A stretch of DNA of 64,000 bases from Herbaspirillum sp. ST 5-3 (GTDB taxonomy: Bacteria; Pseudomonadota; Gammaproteobacteria; Burkholderiales; Burkholderiaceae_D): NCBI RefSeq assembly GCF_004804275.1, contig NZ_STGI01000002.1:310001-374000 (forward strand). The letters are read 5' to 3'. Shown piece after piece: positions 7,493-16,116 of this stretch. Under the pieces are notes generated by a model. The model was not told the DNA's origin, searched no databases, and saw only the letters and a list, made by a program, of their open reading frames with translations. Made by a program: the position numbers and the translations under genes. Numbering within the stretch: position 1 is the stretch's first letter; each line of letters starts with the position of its first letter.

Positions 7493-8602
7493 TCAAGCGG
7501 CTTCGAGCTGCAACGTCGGGTAATCGGTATATCCTTGTGCGCCGCCGCCGTAGAAGCTTGCGCGATCCGGCGTGTTCAGTTCCGTGCCACGACGGAAACG
7601 CTCGACCAGATCGGGATTGGCAATGAAGGGGCGACCGAATGCAATGGCGTCCGCAATTCCCTTCTGCAACAAGGCTTCTGCGCTCTCTGCGGTATAGCCG
7701 CCGCAAAAAATGAGTGCACCTGAGAACGCCTCGCGGATCTGCGCACGGAATGCGTCTGTGAGCTTGACTCCGCCGGCCCAATCCGGTTCCGCGATATGCA
7801 GGTAGGCGATGCCACGACGGCTGAATTCCTTTGCGAGATACAAGGCGCTGGCTTCCGGTTCGGTATCGGCGATGCCGTGTGCAACAAAGTGCGGCGACAG
7901 GCGTACGCCGACGCGTGAGGCACCCATGACCTCGGCCACCGCATCAACCACCTCGAGAATCAGGCGCGCGCGGTTTTCCAGCGAACCGCCATAGTTGTCG
8001 GTGCGCTGATTGCTGTTGGTCGAAAGGAATTGCTGCAACAAGTAGCCGTTTGCCGCGTGGACTTCCACGAAGTCAAAGCCAATGCGCTTGGCTCGTACTG
8101 CTGCCTGGCAATATTGCGCCACGATGCCGGGCAATTCTTCCAGTGCAAGTGCGCGCGGCGTCTCGCACTGCAAAGTTGCACGGCTGCCGTCCGGCTGAAT
8201 GACGAAGCAGCTCGAGTTCGCCGGCGCCAAGGCCGAGGGCGCAACCGGCAGGGCGTCGTTTCCCTGGACCAGTCGATGAGAGATGCGTCCGACATGCCAC
8301 ATCTGCAAGGCAATCCGTCCGCCTTTTTCATGCACGGCTTGCACGACATTCTTCCAGCCCGCTTCCTGCTCATCGGTGTAAATGCCCGGCGTCCAGGCAT
8401 AGCCCTGACCCTGGCGTGAAACCTGGGTGGCTTCTGTAATGATCAATCCGGCACTTGCCCGCTGTGCGTAGTATTCAACATTCAAGGCCGTCGGCACATC
8501 GCCCGGTTGGCCGGCGCGGGAACGGGTGAGAGGTGCCATGATGACCCTGTTGGGAAGGGATTGAGAGCCGAGGGTGAGGGGCGAAAGCAGTTTATTTGAC
8601 AT
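7493..8602 (-). CDS. nemA: Old Yellow Enzyme-family alkene reductase (N-ethylmaleimide reductase)
   Basis: The 369-residue protein has full OYE length. It shows the N-terminal APLTRSRA motif and the substrate-binding VEVHAANGYLLQQF (His-x-x-Asn pair), followed by DNYGGSLENRARL, the hallmark of FMN-dependent NemA-type enzymes. They reduce activated C=C bonds, N-ethylmaleimide and nitro compounds with NAD(P)H. AAGGA precedes the ATG. It lies downstream of a NemR-like gene, with an operator palindrome 21 bases before the start, matching the E. coli nemRA arrangement. Confidence 0.93.
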   Translation of the reverse strand: MSNKLLSPLTLGSQSLPNRVIMAPLTRSRAGQPGDVPTALNVEYYAQRASAGLIITEATQVSRQGQGYAWTPGIYTDEQEAGWKNVVQAVHEKGGRIALQMWHVGRISHRLVQGNDALPVAPSALAPANSSCFVIQPDGSRATLQCETPRALALEELPGIVAQYCQAAVRAKRIGFDFVEVHAANGYLLQQFLSTNSNQRTDNYGGSLENRARLILEVVDAVAEVMGASRVGVRLSPHFVAHGIADTEPEASALYLAKEFSRRGIAYLHIAEPDWAGGVKLTDAFRAQIREAFSGALIFCGGYTAESAEALLQKGIADAIAFGRPFIANPDLVERFRRGTELNTPDRASFYGGGAQGYTDYPTLQLEAA

Positions 8603-8622
8603 GGTTTCCTTGCTATAAATAT

Positions 8623-8637
8623 TAGACCGGTCGTCTA
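8623..8637. promoter_or_regulatory. NemR-type operator upstream of nemA
   Basis: TAGAC-CGGTC-GTCTA is an inverted repeat lying 21 bases before the nemA start. An identical 15-base sequence occurs at 9304-9318 before the regulator gene. Two identical palindromes at both ends of the regulator gene indicate a binding site for that regulator. Confidence 0.75.
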
Positions 8638-8692
8638 GTTAAACATCCAAAAAAAAGGGCGAACTATCGCCCACCTGCAAAGATGAATCCAT

Positions 8693-9289
8693 TCAGCCGG
8701 TACTGAGCATGTGTTCAGTCTGGCGATAAGCAATGTTCAAGGCATCGACGCTTCGTTTCGCCTTCGCGCGCAGGGATGCTCCCAGCCACATCGCGTACAG
8801 CGCTTCGGCAAGCTGTTGCGGATCATGAGCGCGATCGAGCGATCCTTCTTCCTGCGCGGCGACGATAGCGTCGGCAATCAGGCGAATGACGCTATCCATA
8901 CCATCGGCCAGGGCTTTTCGCATCGGTTCCGACAGATCGGAGACCTCCGCCGTCAACTTGACCGCCAGGCAAGTGTCATGACACTGACTGGCGGCGTGCA
9001 GTTGCCGCCAGCCATCGAAATACGCCAGCAATCTTCCATGCGCCGGTACAGCCCGGTCCGCGAACAGTATCCGCAATCGCTCCTTGTAATGCTCGAAATA
9101 ACGCTCCAGCAAAGCGACACCAAAACCCTCTTTTGACTGGAAGTAATGATAGAACGAGCCCTTCGGAACATCTGCTGCGGTCAGCAGCTCGCTGAGCCCC
9201 ATCGCCGTAAAGCCGCGCCCGAGTATCAAGCCTTCTCCTACGCAGAGAATGCGTTCACGATTGTCCTGATAGCGCGTATGTCGTTCCAT
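8693..9289 (-). CDS. nemR: TetR-family repressor, NemR-like
   Basis: The 198-residue repressor starts at ATG 9289 (MERHTRYQDNRERIL). Its helix-turn-helix spans about residues 10-55, including LLTAADVPKGSFYHYFQSKEGF, a segment typical of NemR/AcuR-type TetR regulators. E. coli NemR senses electrophiles and hypochlorous acid through cysteines. Here cysteines occur near the start (RERILCVGEG) and mid-protein (SQCHDTCLA), so redox sensing is possible but not shown. A longer TTG start at 9325 would translate through the operator and is unlikely. The gene leads the nemR-nemA-DJ-1 array, separated from nemA by 90 bases. Confidence 0.8.
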   Translation of the reverse strand: MERHTRYQDNRERILCVGEGLILGRGFTAMGLSELLTAADVPKGSFYHYFQSKEGFGVALLERYFEHYKERLRILFADRAVPAHGRLLAYFDGWRQLHAASQCHDTCLAVKLTAEVSDLSEPMRKALADGMDSVIRLIADAIVAAQEEGSLDRAHDPQQLAEALYAMWLGASLRAKAKRSVDALNIAYRQTEHMLSTG

Positions 9290-9303
9290 GGCTTGAATTG
9301 TAC

Positions 9304-9318
9304 TAGACCGGTCGTCTA
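9304..9318. promoter_or_regulatory. NemR-type operator upstream of the regulator gene
   Basis: This exact copy of the 15-base palindrome at 8623-8637 is here flanked by C and G, extending the symmetry to CTAGAC/GTCTAG (9303-9319). It lies 15 bases upstream of the chosen start, consistent with autoregulation. Confidence 0.75.
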
Positions 9319-9599
9319 GACGCAATCATCGGATTTATCTTCGCGAAGAAGGAGGTAGAAGGATTGCGCAGTGGAATAGAGCTTTTTGCGAACGGACTAG
9401 CCGTGCCGAACAGACTGACGACGCGCACTCGATGGACGACACGCACTGTTAAGTCCGTTGCCCGTTAAGCAGCAGAGCGCGACTCAAGAAGCCGAGGCGT
9501 AATTGTTGGCGAGGCGTCAGGCGGCACGGTTGGCTCCGCCGTTAAAGCCGCATAATCCGGCCTTGAATTATTTAGTCGCGGAAAATTGCAGCGCAAATA
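9319..9599. other. gene-free stretch between nemR-like gene and tRNA-Lys
   Basis: I see no credible coding region here. It presumably holds the promoter of the nemR-like gene near 9320-9350, but I cannot place boxes with confidence. Confidence 0.4.
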
Positions 9600-9630
9600 A
9601 AAACAGCCCCCATCGCTGGGAGCTGTTTTC
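9600..9630 (-). terminator. intrinsic terminator after tRNA-Lys
   Basis: On the minus strand AAAACAGCTCCCA pairs with TGGGGGCTGTTTT around a 4-base loop and is followed by a T-rich run. It starts 7 bases after the CCA end of the tRNA, as expected for a stable-RNA terminator. Confidence 0.85.
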
Positions 9631-9636
9631 GATTTC

Positions 9637-9712
9637 TGGTAGGCCGTGCGGGACTCGAACCTGCGACCAACGGATTAAAAGTCCGCTGCTCTACCAACTG
9701 AGCTAACGACCC
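9637..9712 (-). tRNA. tRNA-Lys (anticodon TTT)
   Basis: The 76-base RNA on the minus strand begins GGGTCGTTAGCTCAG and ends with an encoded CCA. The anticodon loop CTTTTAA gives anticodon TTT, reading AAA/AAG lysine codons. The D arm, the T arm (GGTTCGAGTCC) and the seven-pair acceptor stem (with G-U pairs at 1-72 and 4-69) are all visible. It lies directly downstream of the tol-pal operon on the same strand but has its own consensus promoter and terminator. Confidence 0.97.
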
Positions 9713-9723
9713 GAAAGACAGCG

Positions 9724-9753
9724 ATTATAAGAAGCTTTTGTGTTTGCTGTCAA
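9724..9753 (-). promoter_or_regulatory. consensus sigma-70 promoter of tRNA-Lys
   Basis: On the minus strand TTGACA (9753-9748) and TATAAT (9729-9724) are both perfect hexamers with an 18-base spacer. The tRNA 5' end lies 11 bases past the -10 box, leaving a leader of only a few bases. Confidence 0.85.
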
Positions 9754-9868
9754 ATGGTACAACAAGAATTCCAACCAATAATGGCGGCCAGCTGCATCAA
9801 TAATATTCCTGACGGCGGACGCGTTGATCGCAGGATGCACTCCGCCGCATCCGTCGCGTTAAAAAATC

Positions 9869-10615
9869 TCACTTCAATGCAGCTAGGCGTTCTTTTGCCG
9901 TGCGTGCAGCGGGCGAATCCGGATACTGTGCAACCAATGTTTCCAGCGTTTTCTTCGCAGATCCCTTGTCCTTCAATTCCATATAGCAGCTTGCGATGTT
10001 CAACAAGGCATCCGCTGCTTTCGGACTGTCCGGATAATTCTTGACGACCACCTGCTGCGCCGAAATCGCGTTGCGGTAATCGCGTTGCGCATAATAGGTG
10101 TTACCCAGCCAGTATTGTGCGGACGGCGCAAAACCCGAGTTGGGATAGCGGCGCAGGAAATCGAAGAAGGACGCGCCGGCGTTCTTGTAATCGCCCGCCT
10201 TGAAGTAGGCAAGCGCCGCTTCGTATGCGCGTTGCTCGCCCTGTTCGACGCTGACTTCCTTGCCATCGACAGTGATCTGTTGCGGCTCCAGCTTGCGCAG
10301 GCGCGTATCGAGATCGACGTAGAAATCCTTCTGCCGCTTCTGCGTATTCGCCAGTTCGTTGGTCAGCATTTCGATCTGGCCGCGCAAGCGGGCGATTTCC
10401 TGCTTCAGCTGCTCATTCTGGTTGTTCAGATCGAAGTTGTTCGCCTTGTCAGCCTTGGCGTTGATTTCGCTCTGCATATTGTTGAGGCGCTCGCGGATCT
10501 CCAGAATGGCCCGACGCGCTTCATCGTCTTCAAACAGGGCGGCGCGCGCCTGCAGCGGCACCAAAGAAATTGCGGCCATGGCAGCCGCGGCAAGTGTGGA
10601 TTGGAATTTGTTCAT
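9869..10615 (-). CDS. cpoB: Tol-Pal system protein CpoB (YbgF)
   Basis: This 248-residue periplasmic protein has a signal peptide ending LQARA, an N-terminal coiled-coil segment (about 30-110, with RERLNNMQSEINAKADKA and LKQEIARLRGQIEML), and three C-terminal TPR repeats (about 125-245, YFKAGDYKNAGASFFDFL onward). CpoB links peptidoglycan synthesis by PBP1B with outer-membrane constriction through Tol-Pal. It is the last gene of the tol-pal operon, two bases after pal, and has normal family length. Confidence 0.95.
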   Translation of the reverse strand: MNKFQSTLAAAAMAAISLVPLQARAALFEDDEARRAILEIRERLNNMQSEINAKADKANNFDLNNQNEQLKQEIARLRGQIEMLTNELANTQKRQKDFYVDLDTRLRKLEPQQITVDGKEVSVEQGEQRAYEAALAYFKAGDYKNAGASFFDFLRRYPNSGFAPSAQYWLGNTYYAQRDYRNAISAQQVVVKNYPDSPKAADALLNIASCYMELKDKGSAKKTLETLVAQYPDSPAARTAKERLAALK

Positions 10616-10617
10616 GG

Positions 10618-11145
10618 TTATTGGTAGACCAGATCGGCACGGCGGTTTTCGGCCCAGGAAGCTTCATCACTGCCGCTTGCTTTCGGCTTTTCCTCGCCGA
10701 ACGAGACTGCTTCCATCTGCGAGTCGGACACGCCGAGCAGCGACATCGACTTGCGGACGGCTTCTGCGCGCTTTTGTCCCAGCGCCAGGTTGTATTCGCG
10801 GCCACCGCGCTCGTCCGTATTGCCCTGGATGACGATCTTGCGGCTCTTGTTCGTAGTCAGGTATTTCGCGTGCGCCTGGACCAGCGGCTTGAACTCATCC
10901 TTGACGATGTAGCTGTCGAAGTCGAAGTAGATGCTGCGTTTCGCCAGGACGCCCTTCGGGTCGTTCAGCGGATCGGTAGAGCCGGTTGTGATCGGCGCAA
11001 CCGTGCGTGCATCGGCGGACGTCGTCGGAACCGTGCCCGAGCGTTCTTCAACTTTGACCTTGTCGTCCAGCTTGACGGAAGAGCCGCAAGCGGTCAAAAA
11101 CAACGCGCTGGAAAGGATGAGGGCCAGGCTTGTGATGGGGCGCAT
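10618..11145 (-). CDS. pal: peptidoglycan-associated lipoprotein Pal
   Basis: The 175-residue outer-membrane lipoprotein has a signal peptide and lipobox LTAC (Cys20 is the lipidated residue), then a short linker and a C-terminal OmpA-like peptidoglycan-binding domain (about 70-175) with IQGNTDERGGREYNLALGQKRA, the diaminopimelate-binding motif. Pal anchors the outer membrane to the cell wall and binds TolB. CAGGAG precedes its ATG. It is followed immediately by cpoB. Confidence 0.97.
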   Translation of the reverse strand: MRPITSLALILSSALFLTACGSSVKLDDKVKVEERSGTVPTTSADARTVAPITTGSTDPLNDPKGVLAKRSIYFDFDSYIVKDEFKPLVQAHAKYLTTNKSRKIVIQGNTDERGGREYNLALGQKRAEAVRKSMSLLGVSDSQMEAVSFGEEKPKASGSDEASWAENRRADLVYQ

Positions 11146-11183
11146 TTGAATTCTCCTGATTAAATTGTTTCCACAAACTTATA

Positions 11184-12455
11184 TTATTTCATGAATGGTC
11201 CCCAGGTAGGTTCGCGCACGTCGCCTGCCTGAGTTGTCAAGGTCTGCTTCACGCGGCCATCGACCGACACAACGGCCAGCGTGCCGCGACGGCCCGACTC
11301 GGTGGCGTACATGATGTATTTGCCGTTAGGCGAGAAGCTGGGCGATTCGTCCTTCGTTGTGTCGGACAGACGCAGCTCCTGTCCGCTGGCCAGGTCGAGC
11401 GCATACAGCTGGAAGCGGCCTTCGCGACGCGAGATAAACGCAAGGGTTTTTCCGTCGGGCGACAGGCGAGGGCTGATGTTGTAACTGCCGTTGAACGTGA
11501 CCCGGTGCGCTTCGCCGCCATTCACGCTCATGCGATAGATCTGCGGCCCGCCGCTGCGGTCGCTGGTGAAGTAAATGCTCTGCCCGTCAGGCGAGAACTG
11601 CGGCTCTGTTTCGATGCTTGTCGTGCTGGTCAGCTTGCGCAAGCCGCCGCCATCCGCATTGACGGTGTACACCTGCGTATAGCCGTCACGCGACAAGGCG
11701 ATGGCGAGCTTGCTCCCGTCCGGTGACCATGATGGTGCGGAATTGCTGCCGCGGTAGTTGGCAACCACGATACGCTGGCGGCTGACCAGATCCTGCACAT
11801 ACACCACCGGCTTTCTGGATTCAAACGAGACGTATGCGACCTTCGTGCCGTCGGGCGACCAGGCCGGCGAAATGATCGGTTCATTCGAGCGCAACGCTAC
11901 CTGAGTGCCTTCTCCATCCGAATCGGCAATCTCCAGGCGATATTCGCGTCCTGCCTTGGTGACATAAGCGATGCGGGTTGCAAACGCGCCGCGCACACCG
12001 AGCAGCTTTTCGTAGATATCGTCCGCGATGCGATGCGCGGCGACGCGCAGGCGGTCCTGCGCCGCGACCTGGCCGAAACCCGACAGGCTGGCAGATTTCA
12101 ATGTGTCGTACAGGCGGTAACGTGCGTCGTAGCGTCCGTCGGCCAGCCGCTGCACGCTGCCCACGGCAAGTGCGTCCGCGCCGCGCGATTTCCACTCGTC
12201 GAAGTTGACCGGTGTGGTTTCCGACATCACGTTGCCAGTGTCGATGATCTTGAAGTAGCCGCTGCGCGTGAGATCGGCCTTGACGATGGTGGTGATCTGT
12301 TGCGGGGCATTGGTTTCGTCGGCGAAGCCGGAAATTGCGATGGGAAGCTGACTGGCACCTACACCGGAAATCTCCACGCGCAACTGCGCATGTGCTAGGG
12401 CGCCTGCCATCAGTCCCGCGGTGGCGATACTGCGTAAGAAGAGATTTTTCATCAT
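11184..12455 (-). CDS. tolB: Tol-Pal system periplasmic protein TolB
   Basis: The 423-residue protein has a signal peptide (cleavage after ALAHA), an N-terminal TolB domain (about 25-150) and a six-bladed WD40-like beta-propeller with repeated SPDG segments ([45 protein letters not shown] and so on). TolB binds Pal and TolA during outer-membrane constriction at division. The start is one of two adjacent ATGs (12455 or 12452). It lies three bases after tolA and 38 before pal. Confidence 0.97.
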   Translation of the reverse strand: MMKNLFLRSIATAGLMAGALAHAQLRVEISGVGASQLPIAISGFADETNAPQQITTIVKADLTRSGYFKIIDTGNVMSETTPVNFDEWKSRGADALAVGSVQRLADGRYDARYRLYDTLKSASLSGFGQVAAQDRLRVAAHRIADDIYEKLLGVRGAFATRIAYVTKAGREYRLEIADSDGEGTQVALRSNEPIISPAWSPDGTKVAYVSFESRKPVVYVQDLVSRQRIVVANYRGSNSAPSWSPDGSKLAIALSRDGYTQVYTVNADGGGLRKLTSTTSIETEPQFSPDGQSIYFTSDRSGGPQIYRMSVNGGEAHRVTFNGSYNISPRLSPDGKTLAFISRREGRFQLYALDLASGQELRLSDTTKDESPSFSPNGKYIMYATESGRRGTLAVVSVDGRVKQTLTTQAGDVREPTWGPFMK

Positions 12456-12458
12456 GAC

Positions 12459-13364
12459 TTATTGCTCTTTCGGTCTGTGCGAAGTATTAAGTTGGGACGG
12501 TACATTGCCTGTCTTTGGCTCACGCGGGAAAGGCTGCGACTTCTCGATGGCGCGCAATACGGCCTCGTCGAAACCCGGCACGTTCGATGACTTGACCTTG
12601 CGCGGCGCGCCACGCAATGTACCATCTGGCAACAGGTCGAAGACATACTCGACGGCAGGATTGCCGACCAAGTCAGGAGGCACGTTGAACACTGTGTTCG
12701 ACTTGATGCGCGCAACGATTTTCTGCATATAGCTCGCATCGGCGCGGCCGCCCTGGGATCTTGCCTGCTCACCCGTTCCGCCGCTGCCGGGCACGCCACC
12801 GGTGATACGGCGCATTTCCTCTTCGCGTGCCTTGGCCAGCTGCTTGGCGTCGGCTTCATCCTGCTTGCGCTTTTTCTCCGCGGCTTCTTTCTTCGCCTTT
12901 TCCGCTTTCTCTTTTTCGAGCCGCTTGACTTCTTCCTGCTCCTTGATCTTGGCCACGCGATCTTCTTCGAGCCGTTTCTTTTCCTTTTCCTTTTCCTTCT
13001 CCTTGCGCAATTCCTCTTCGTGGCGCCTTTTCTCTTCTGCCTTGCGTTTCTTTTCCTGTTCCAGCGCGATGTCAGGCTTGACTACGGGCGGCTCTTCCAC
13101 CTTCGGTTCAGACTTCGGCTGCGGAACCTCCTTAACAACCGGTTTTGACTGCGGCTCCGGTTCTTTCTGGGGAACAGGGAGGGGCGCGGCTTCGTGGATC
13201 TCGGGGCTCCACACTTCCGCCTCGATGGTGGCCGGCGTATCGTTCTGCCAGCGCACGCCTATCCACAGGAAGGCGAACAGCAGTGCGTGCATCAGCGCCG
13301 CAAAAGTCAGAGCGCGCCAGCGTCCGGGTTCCTTGGGGACGATGTACGGTGTTTCGTCGGTCAT
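12459..13364 (-). CDS. tolA: Tol-Pal system inner-membrane protein TolA
   Basis: The 301-residue protein has one N-terminal membrane helix (ALTFAALMHALLFAFLWIGV, residues 18-37), a proline-rich stretch, a long Lys/Glu/Arg/Ala-rich helical domain (about 105-185), and a C-terminal TonB-like domain (about 205-301, DASYMQKIVARIKSNTVF). TolA transmits proton-motive energy from TolQR across the periplasm to TolB-Pal. It overlaps tolR by four bases, so the two are probably translationally coupled. Size is within the usual range for betaproteobacteria. Confidence 0.93.
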   Translation of the reverse strand: MTDETPYIVPKEPGRWRALTFAALMHALLFAFLWIGVRWQNDTPATIEAEVWSPEIHEAAPLPVPQKEPEPQSKPVVKEVPQPKSEPKVEEPPVVKPDIALEQEKKRKAEEKRRHEEELRKEKEKEKEKKRLEEDRVAKIKEQEEVKRLEKEKAEKAKKEAAEKKRKQDEADAKQLAKAREEEMRRITGGVPGSGGTGEQARSQGGRADASYMQKIVARIKSNTVFNVPPDLVGNPAVEYVFDLLPDGTLRGAPRKVKSSNVPGFDEAVLRAIEKSQPFPREPKTGNVPSQLNTSHRPKEQ

Positions 13365-13798
13365 TGCTTGGTCGCCAGCCCCACGCGATTGATGCCCAGC
13401 TTTTTCGCTTCCGAGATCACCTGGATCACTTCGTCGTACTTGATGTCCTTGTCGGCGGAGATCATCACTGGCAGATCCGGATGCTCCTCATGCAGGGCGC
13501 CCAGTTTCTGCACCAGCGCGCTGCGTCCGCCAACCTTGTCGGCAGCCTGTCCGCGACTCTTGTTGCCGCTGATGCCGATCGTCGCGCTGGTATCCGGTTT
13601 CAAGGAAATCTGAATGTATTCCGTCGGCGGCAATGCCGATTTGCCGGCCGTCGGCAAATTGACCACGCCGGGATTGGTCATTGGTGTGGCCACCATGAAG
13701 ATCACCAGCAGCACCAGCATCACGTCGATATACGGTACGACGTTGATTTCGGATTTGAACTTGCGGCCGCGTCCGCCGCGCATCGTGCTGTTCGCCAT
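13361..13798 (-). CDS. tolR: Tol-Pal system protein TolR
   Basis: The 145-residue ExbD/TolR protein has a short cytosolic N-terminus, one membrane helix (about 21-40) with the conserved protonatable aspartate in VVPYIDVMLVLLVIFMV, and a periplasmic domain. With TolQ it forms the proton-driven motor of the Tol system. It overlaps tolQ by one base and tolA by four. Confidence 0.96.
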   Translation of the reverse strand: MANSTMRGGRGRKFKSEINVVPYIDVMLVLLVIFMVATPMTNPGVVNLPTAGKSALPPTEYIQISLKPDTSATIGISGNKSRGQAADKVGGRSALVQKLGALHEEHPDLPVMISADKDIKYDEVIQVISEAKKLGINRVGLATKQ

Positions 13799-14499
13799 TA
13801 GCGGACCTGCCGTTGCAAGATGTTGGAGAACTCTTCGATGAAGCTTTCGAAGCGGATCGCCAGGCGATCGATGTCATGCGAATAGCGGTTGTAGGCGACC
13901 ACCGCCGGAATCGCGGCGAACAGGCCGATGGCCGTCGCAATCAGTGCTTCCGCAATGCCCGGCGCGACCGCCGCCAGGGTCGCCTGCTGCACGTTCGCCA
14001 GCCCGCGGAAAGCATTCATGATGCCCCACACCGTGCCGAACAGGCCGACATACGGCGATACCGAACCGACCGACGCGAGGAAAGCCAGGTGCGACTCCAG
14101 CGCGTCCATCTCGCGTTGGTAGGCGGCCCGCATCGCGCGGCGCGCGCCGTCGATCACGCTGCCGGAATCGACGTTGCCCTTGGCGGCAAAGGTCGCCTTG
14201 ACCTTGATGAATTCGCCCATGCCGGATTCGAAGATGCGCTCCAGTGCGCCGCTCTTGCCGGCCGTATGGCGGCGATTCGAGGTGGCTTCTTCATACAAGG
14301 CATTCAGGTTGCCGCCCGACCAGAAGGCGCGCTCGAAATCCTCGGTCTGCGTCTGGGCGCTCTTTATCGCAAACATCTTGCGGAAGATATATGACCAGCT
14401 CATCACCGAGACGAGAAGCAGCAGGGCCATGACGAGCTGCACGAGCAGGGAGGCGTTGCTGATAAGGGAAATGAAGGAGAGGTCTTGTGTGACGGTCAT
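13798..14499 (-). CDS. tolQ: Tol-Pal system protein TolQ
   Basis: This 233-residue MotA/TolQ/ExbB proton-channel protein has membrane helices at about residues 18-40, 137-160 and 172-195, with the conserved region LASVGSVSPYVGLFGTVWGI followed by ALIATAIGLFAAIPAVVAYN. It forms the pentameric stator around TolR in the inner membrane. It follows ybgC by 81 bases, the same order as in E. coli. Confidence 0.97.
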   Translation of the reverse strand: MTVTQDLSFISLISNASLLVQLVMALLLLVSVMSWSYIFRKMFAIKSAQTQTEDFERAFWSGGNLNALYEEATSNRRHTAGKSGALERIFESGMGEFIKVKATFAAKGNVDSGSVIDGARRAMRAAYQREMDALESHLAFLASVGSVSPYVGLFGTVWGIMNAFRGLANVQQATLAAVAPGIAEALIATAIGLFAAIPAVVAYNRYSHDIDRLAIRFESFIEEFSNILQRQVR

Positions 14500-14580
14500 T
14501 GGTCTGTATCTATGTGCAATTATCTCGTTAGGCAGCAGCGCACCGGAATGGCACCGGCGCGATTGCGCAATGAGGGGAAA

Positions 14581-15000
14581 TTATCCTGTCTTTTTTATCC
14601 TGGCCAATACCTCGTCGGGTATCGGGCTGGGGCGGAACGTCCTGGTATCCACGCAGCCAACCTTGATGCGTCCACTGGCAAGCAGATACCGCTGTGTTCC
14701 ATCGACGCGCCACGCTTCTTGTACAAATTGTACCGAAGCACGTCCGAGCCTTTCGACAACGACGGTGAGTTTCAGTTCATCATCTAATTTCGCCGGAGCA
14801 TGATAATCCACTGCCGTGCTTTTGACGACGAACATTGAATGATGCTCTTTCGACAACAATCCCTGGTTGATTCCGGCTGCGCGCAGCCACTCGGTCCGCG
14901 CGCGCTCGAAGAATTTCAGGTAGTTTGCATAGAACACCACGCCGCCGGTGTCCGTGTCCTCATAGTAGACGCGAACGGTCCAGGTGAAATCCGCATTCAT
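14581..15000 (-). CDS. ybgC: tol-pal-associated acyl-CoA thioesterase YbgC
   Basis: The 139-residue hotdog-fold thioesterase has the family signature YYEDTDTGGVVFYANYLKFFERAR with the catalytic Asp. It hydrolyses short acyl-CoA or acyl-ACP thioesters in the cytosol and is linked to phospholipid metabolism. ATG 15000 is preferred, although a GTG one codon upstream (15003) is also possible. It heads the tol-pal genes as in most proteobacteria and lies 19 bases downstream of the SDR gene, which may share its transcript. Confidence 0.93.
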   Translation of the reverse strand: MNADFTWTVRVYYEDTDTGGVVFYANYLKFFERARTEWLRAAGINQGLLSKEHHSMFVVKSTAVDYHAPAKLDDELKLTVVVERLGRASVQFVQEAWRVDGTQRYLLASGRIKVGCVDTRTFRPSPIPDEVLARIKKTG

Positions 15001-15019
15001 CACAATCCGGCCCGCGTCT

Positions 15020-15766
15020 CTAACTCGTTCGCTTGATGGAAAAAGGTCCGAACCCTTGGCAGGTCGGCATCATCTCGATGTAATTGATGTTGACATGCGG
15101 CGGAAGCGTCGCTATCCAGTACGCTGTTTCAGCGATATCCGCAGAGGTCAGCGGTACCGTGCCTTCATAGACTTTCGCCGCCGCAGCATCATCCTTCAGG
15201 CGCACATTCGAGAATTCGGTTCCACCGCACAAGCCCGGAGCAATATTCGTGGCACGCACACCGGTTCCGACCAAGTCCGCGCGCAGATTCAGCGTGAACT
15301 GATCGACAAAAGCCTTGGTCGCGCCGTAGACGTTCCCGCCCGGGTAGGGGTAGGCGCCAGCGGTCGACCCAATGTTGATCACGGTGCCGCGCCCACGTGC
15401 CACCATGCCGGGGAGGACCATGTGGGTCATGGTGACCAGACCCTTGCAATTGGTGTCGATCATCGTTTCCCACTCTTCCAGCGAGGCCTGATGTGCCGGT
15501 GCGATGCCAAGTGCCAGACCGGCGTTATTGACGAGGACATCAATGTCGCGCCAATCGGATGGAAGCGCCGACAAAGCGTTGCTGATCGATGTCTTGTCGC
15601 TGACATCCATTGCAACGGGCAAGAGAGCAGATCCAAGTTCCTTGGCCAAACCGTCGAGCCGGTCCTTGCGGCGGCCGGTTGCAATCACCTTATGGCCCAT
15701 TTTGGCGAATTTGCGGGCCATTTCGGCGCCAAAACCGGATGTTGCGCCCGTAATCAAGACGATCAT
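15020..15766 (-). CDS. short-chain dehydrogenase (YdfG-like NADP-dependent 3-hydroxy acid dehydrogenase)
   Basis: This 248-residue classical SDR shows TGATSGFG (residues 6-13, cofactor binding), NNAG (80-83), Ser134, and the catalytic Tyr147-x-x-x-Lys151 in YGATK. GRRKDRL after beta-2 supports NADP preference. The overall pattern, including the GTVINIGSTAGAYPYPGGNVYGATKAF stretch in the catalytic region, matches YdfG, which oxidises L-allo-threonine, serine and 3-hydroxy acids and reduces malonic semialdehyde. ATG 15766 (after AAGGGA) is preferred over a start 24 codons upstream. It lies just ahead of ybgC on the same strand. Confidence 0.88.
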   Translation of the reverse strand: MIVLITGATSGFGAEMARKFAKMGHKVIATGRRKDRLDGLAKELGSALLPVAMDVSDKTSISNALSALPSDWRDIDVLVNNAGLALGIAPAHQASLEEWETMIDTNCKGLVTMTHMVLPGMVARGRGTVINIGSTAGAYPYPGGNVYGATKAFVDQFTLNLRADLVGTGVRATNIAPGLCGGTEFSNVRLKDDAAAAKVYEGTVPLTSADIAETAYWIATLPPHVNINYIEMMPTCQGFGPFSIKRTS

Positions 15767-15918
15767 GTTGCTTTTCCCTTTTTTCGAATGAACGGTTGTC
15801 AAAATTGTAGCCGAAAGGCGGCATTCTGCCCTGAACAAACTTTCCGGGAGGCACTAAGGGGACGTATTTCTTCATCCTTGCTGAAATCAGGTACCTATCT
15901 TACAATCTAGCTCCATTT

Positions 15919-16021
15919 CGTCTCACGTAACTGGCGAAAAAGCCGGGCAGCATTTCCGGCGACAAGGTGGGCATCCACCGGGGAACGTGAGACTTATCTT
16001 TAGCCGTTCGCCTGGGCAGCC
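15919..16021 (+). ncRNA. ZTP riboswitch (pfl motif) in the glyA leader
   Basis: The sequence matches the pfl/ZTP aptamer: P1 arms TCTCACG (15921-15927) and CGTGAGA (15986-15992), the internal ACTGGCGAAA segment, the GTGGGCATCCACCGGGGAACG block, and the downstream CCGTTCGCCTGGGCA (about 16003-16018) that forms the conserved pseudoknot strand. This class binds ZTP/ZMP, signals of 10-formyl-tetrahydrofolate shortage, and raises expression of one-carbon genes such as glyA. Its location about 100 bases before glyA fits exactly. The recognition is from memory of the consensus, not a covariance search. Confidence 0.9.
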
Positions 16022-16116
16022 CAAATGGAATGCACGACTGAGGCTGCCTGTCATATCTATCGGCCCTCATTCGATTTAGGCAAACCCACTTTGCAACTTA
16101 ATCGATTGGAGTTTTC

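Noticed and set aside
9290-9325. TTG start adding 12 residues to the NemR-like protein
   Set aside because: It would translate through the operator palindrome. The ATG at 9289 gives the usual N-terminus.
9503-9706. 67-residue open frame on the plus strand ending over the tRNA
   Set aside because: It is the antisense of tRNA-Lys. Its C-terminal residues are simply the translated complement of the tRNA, a well-known false gene.
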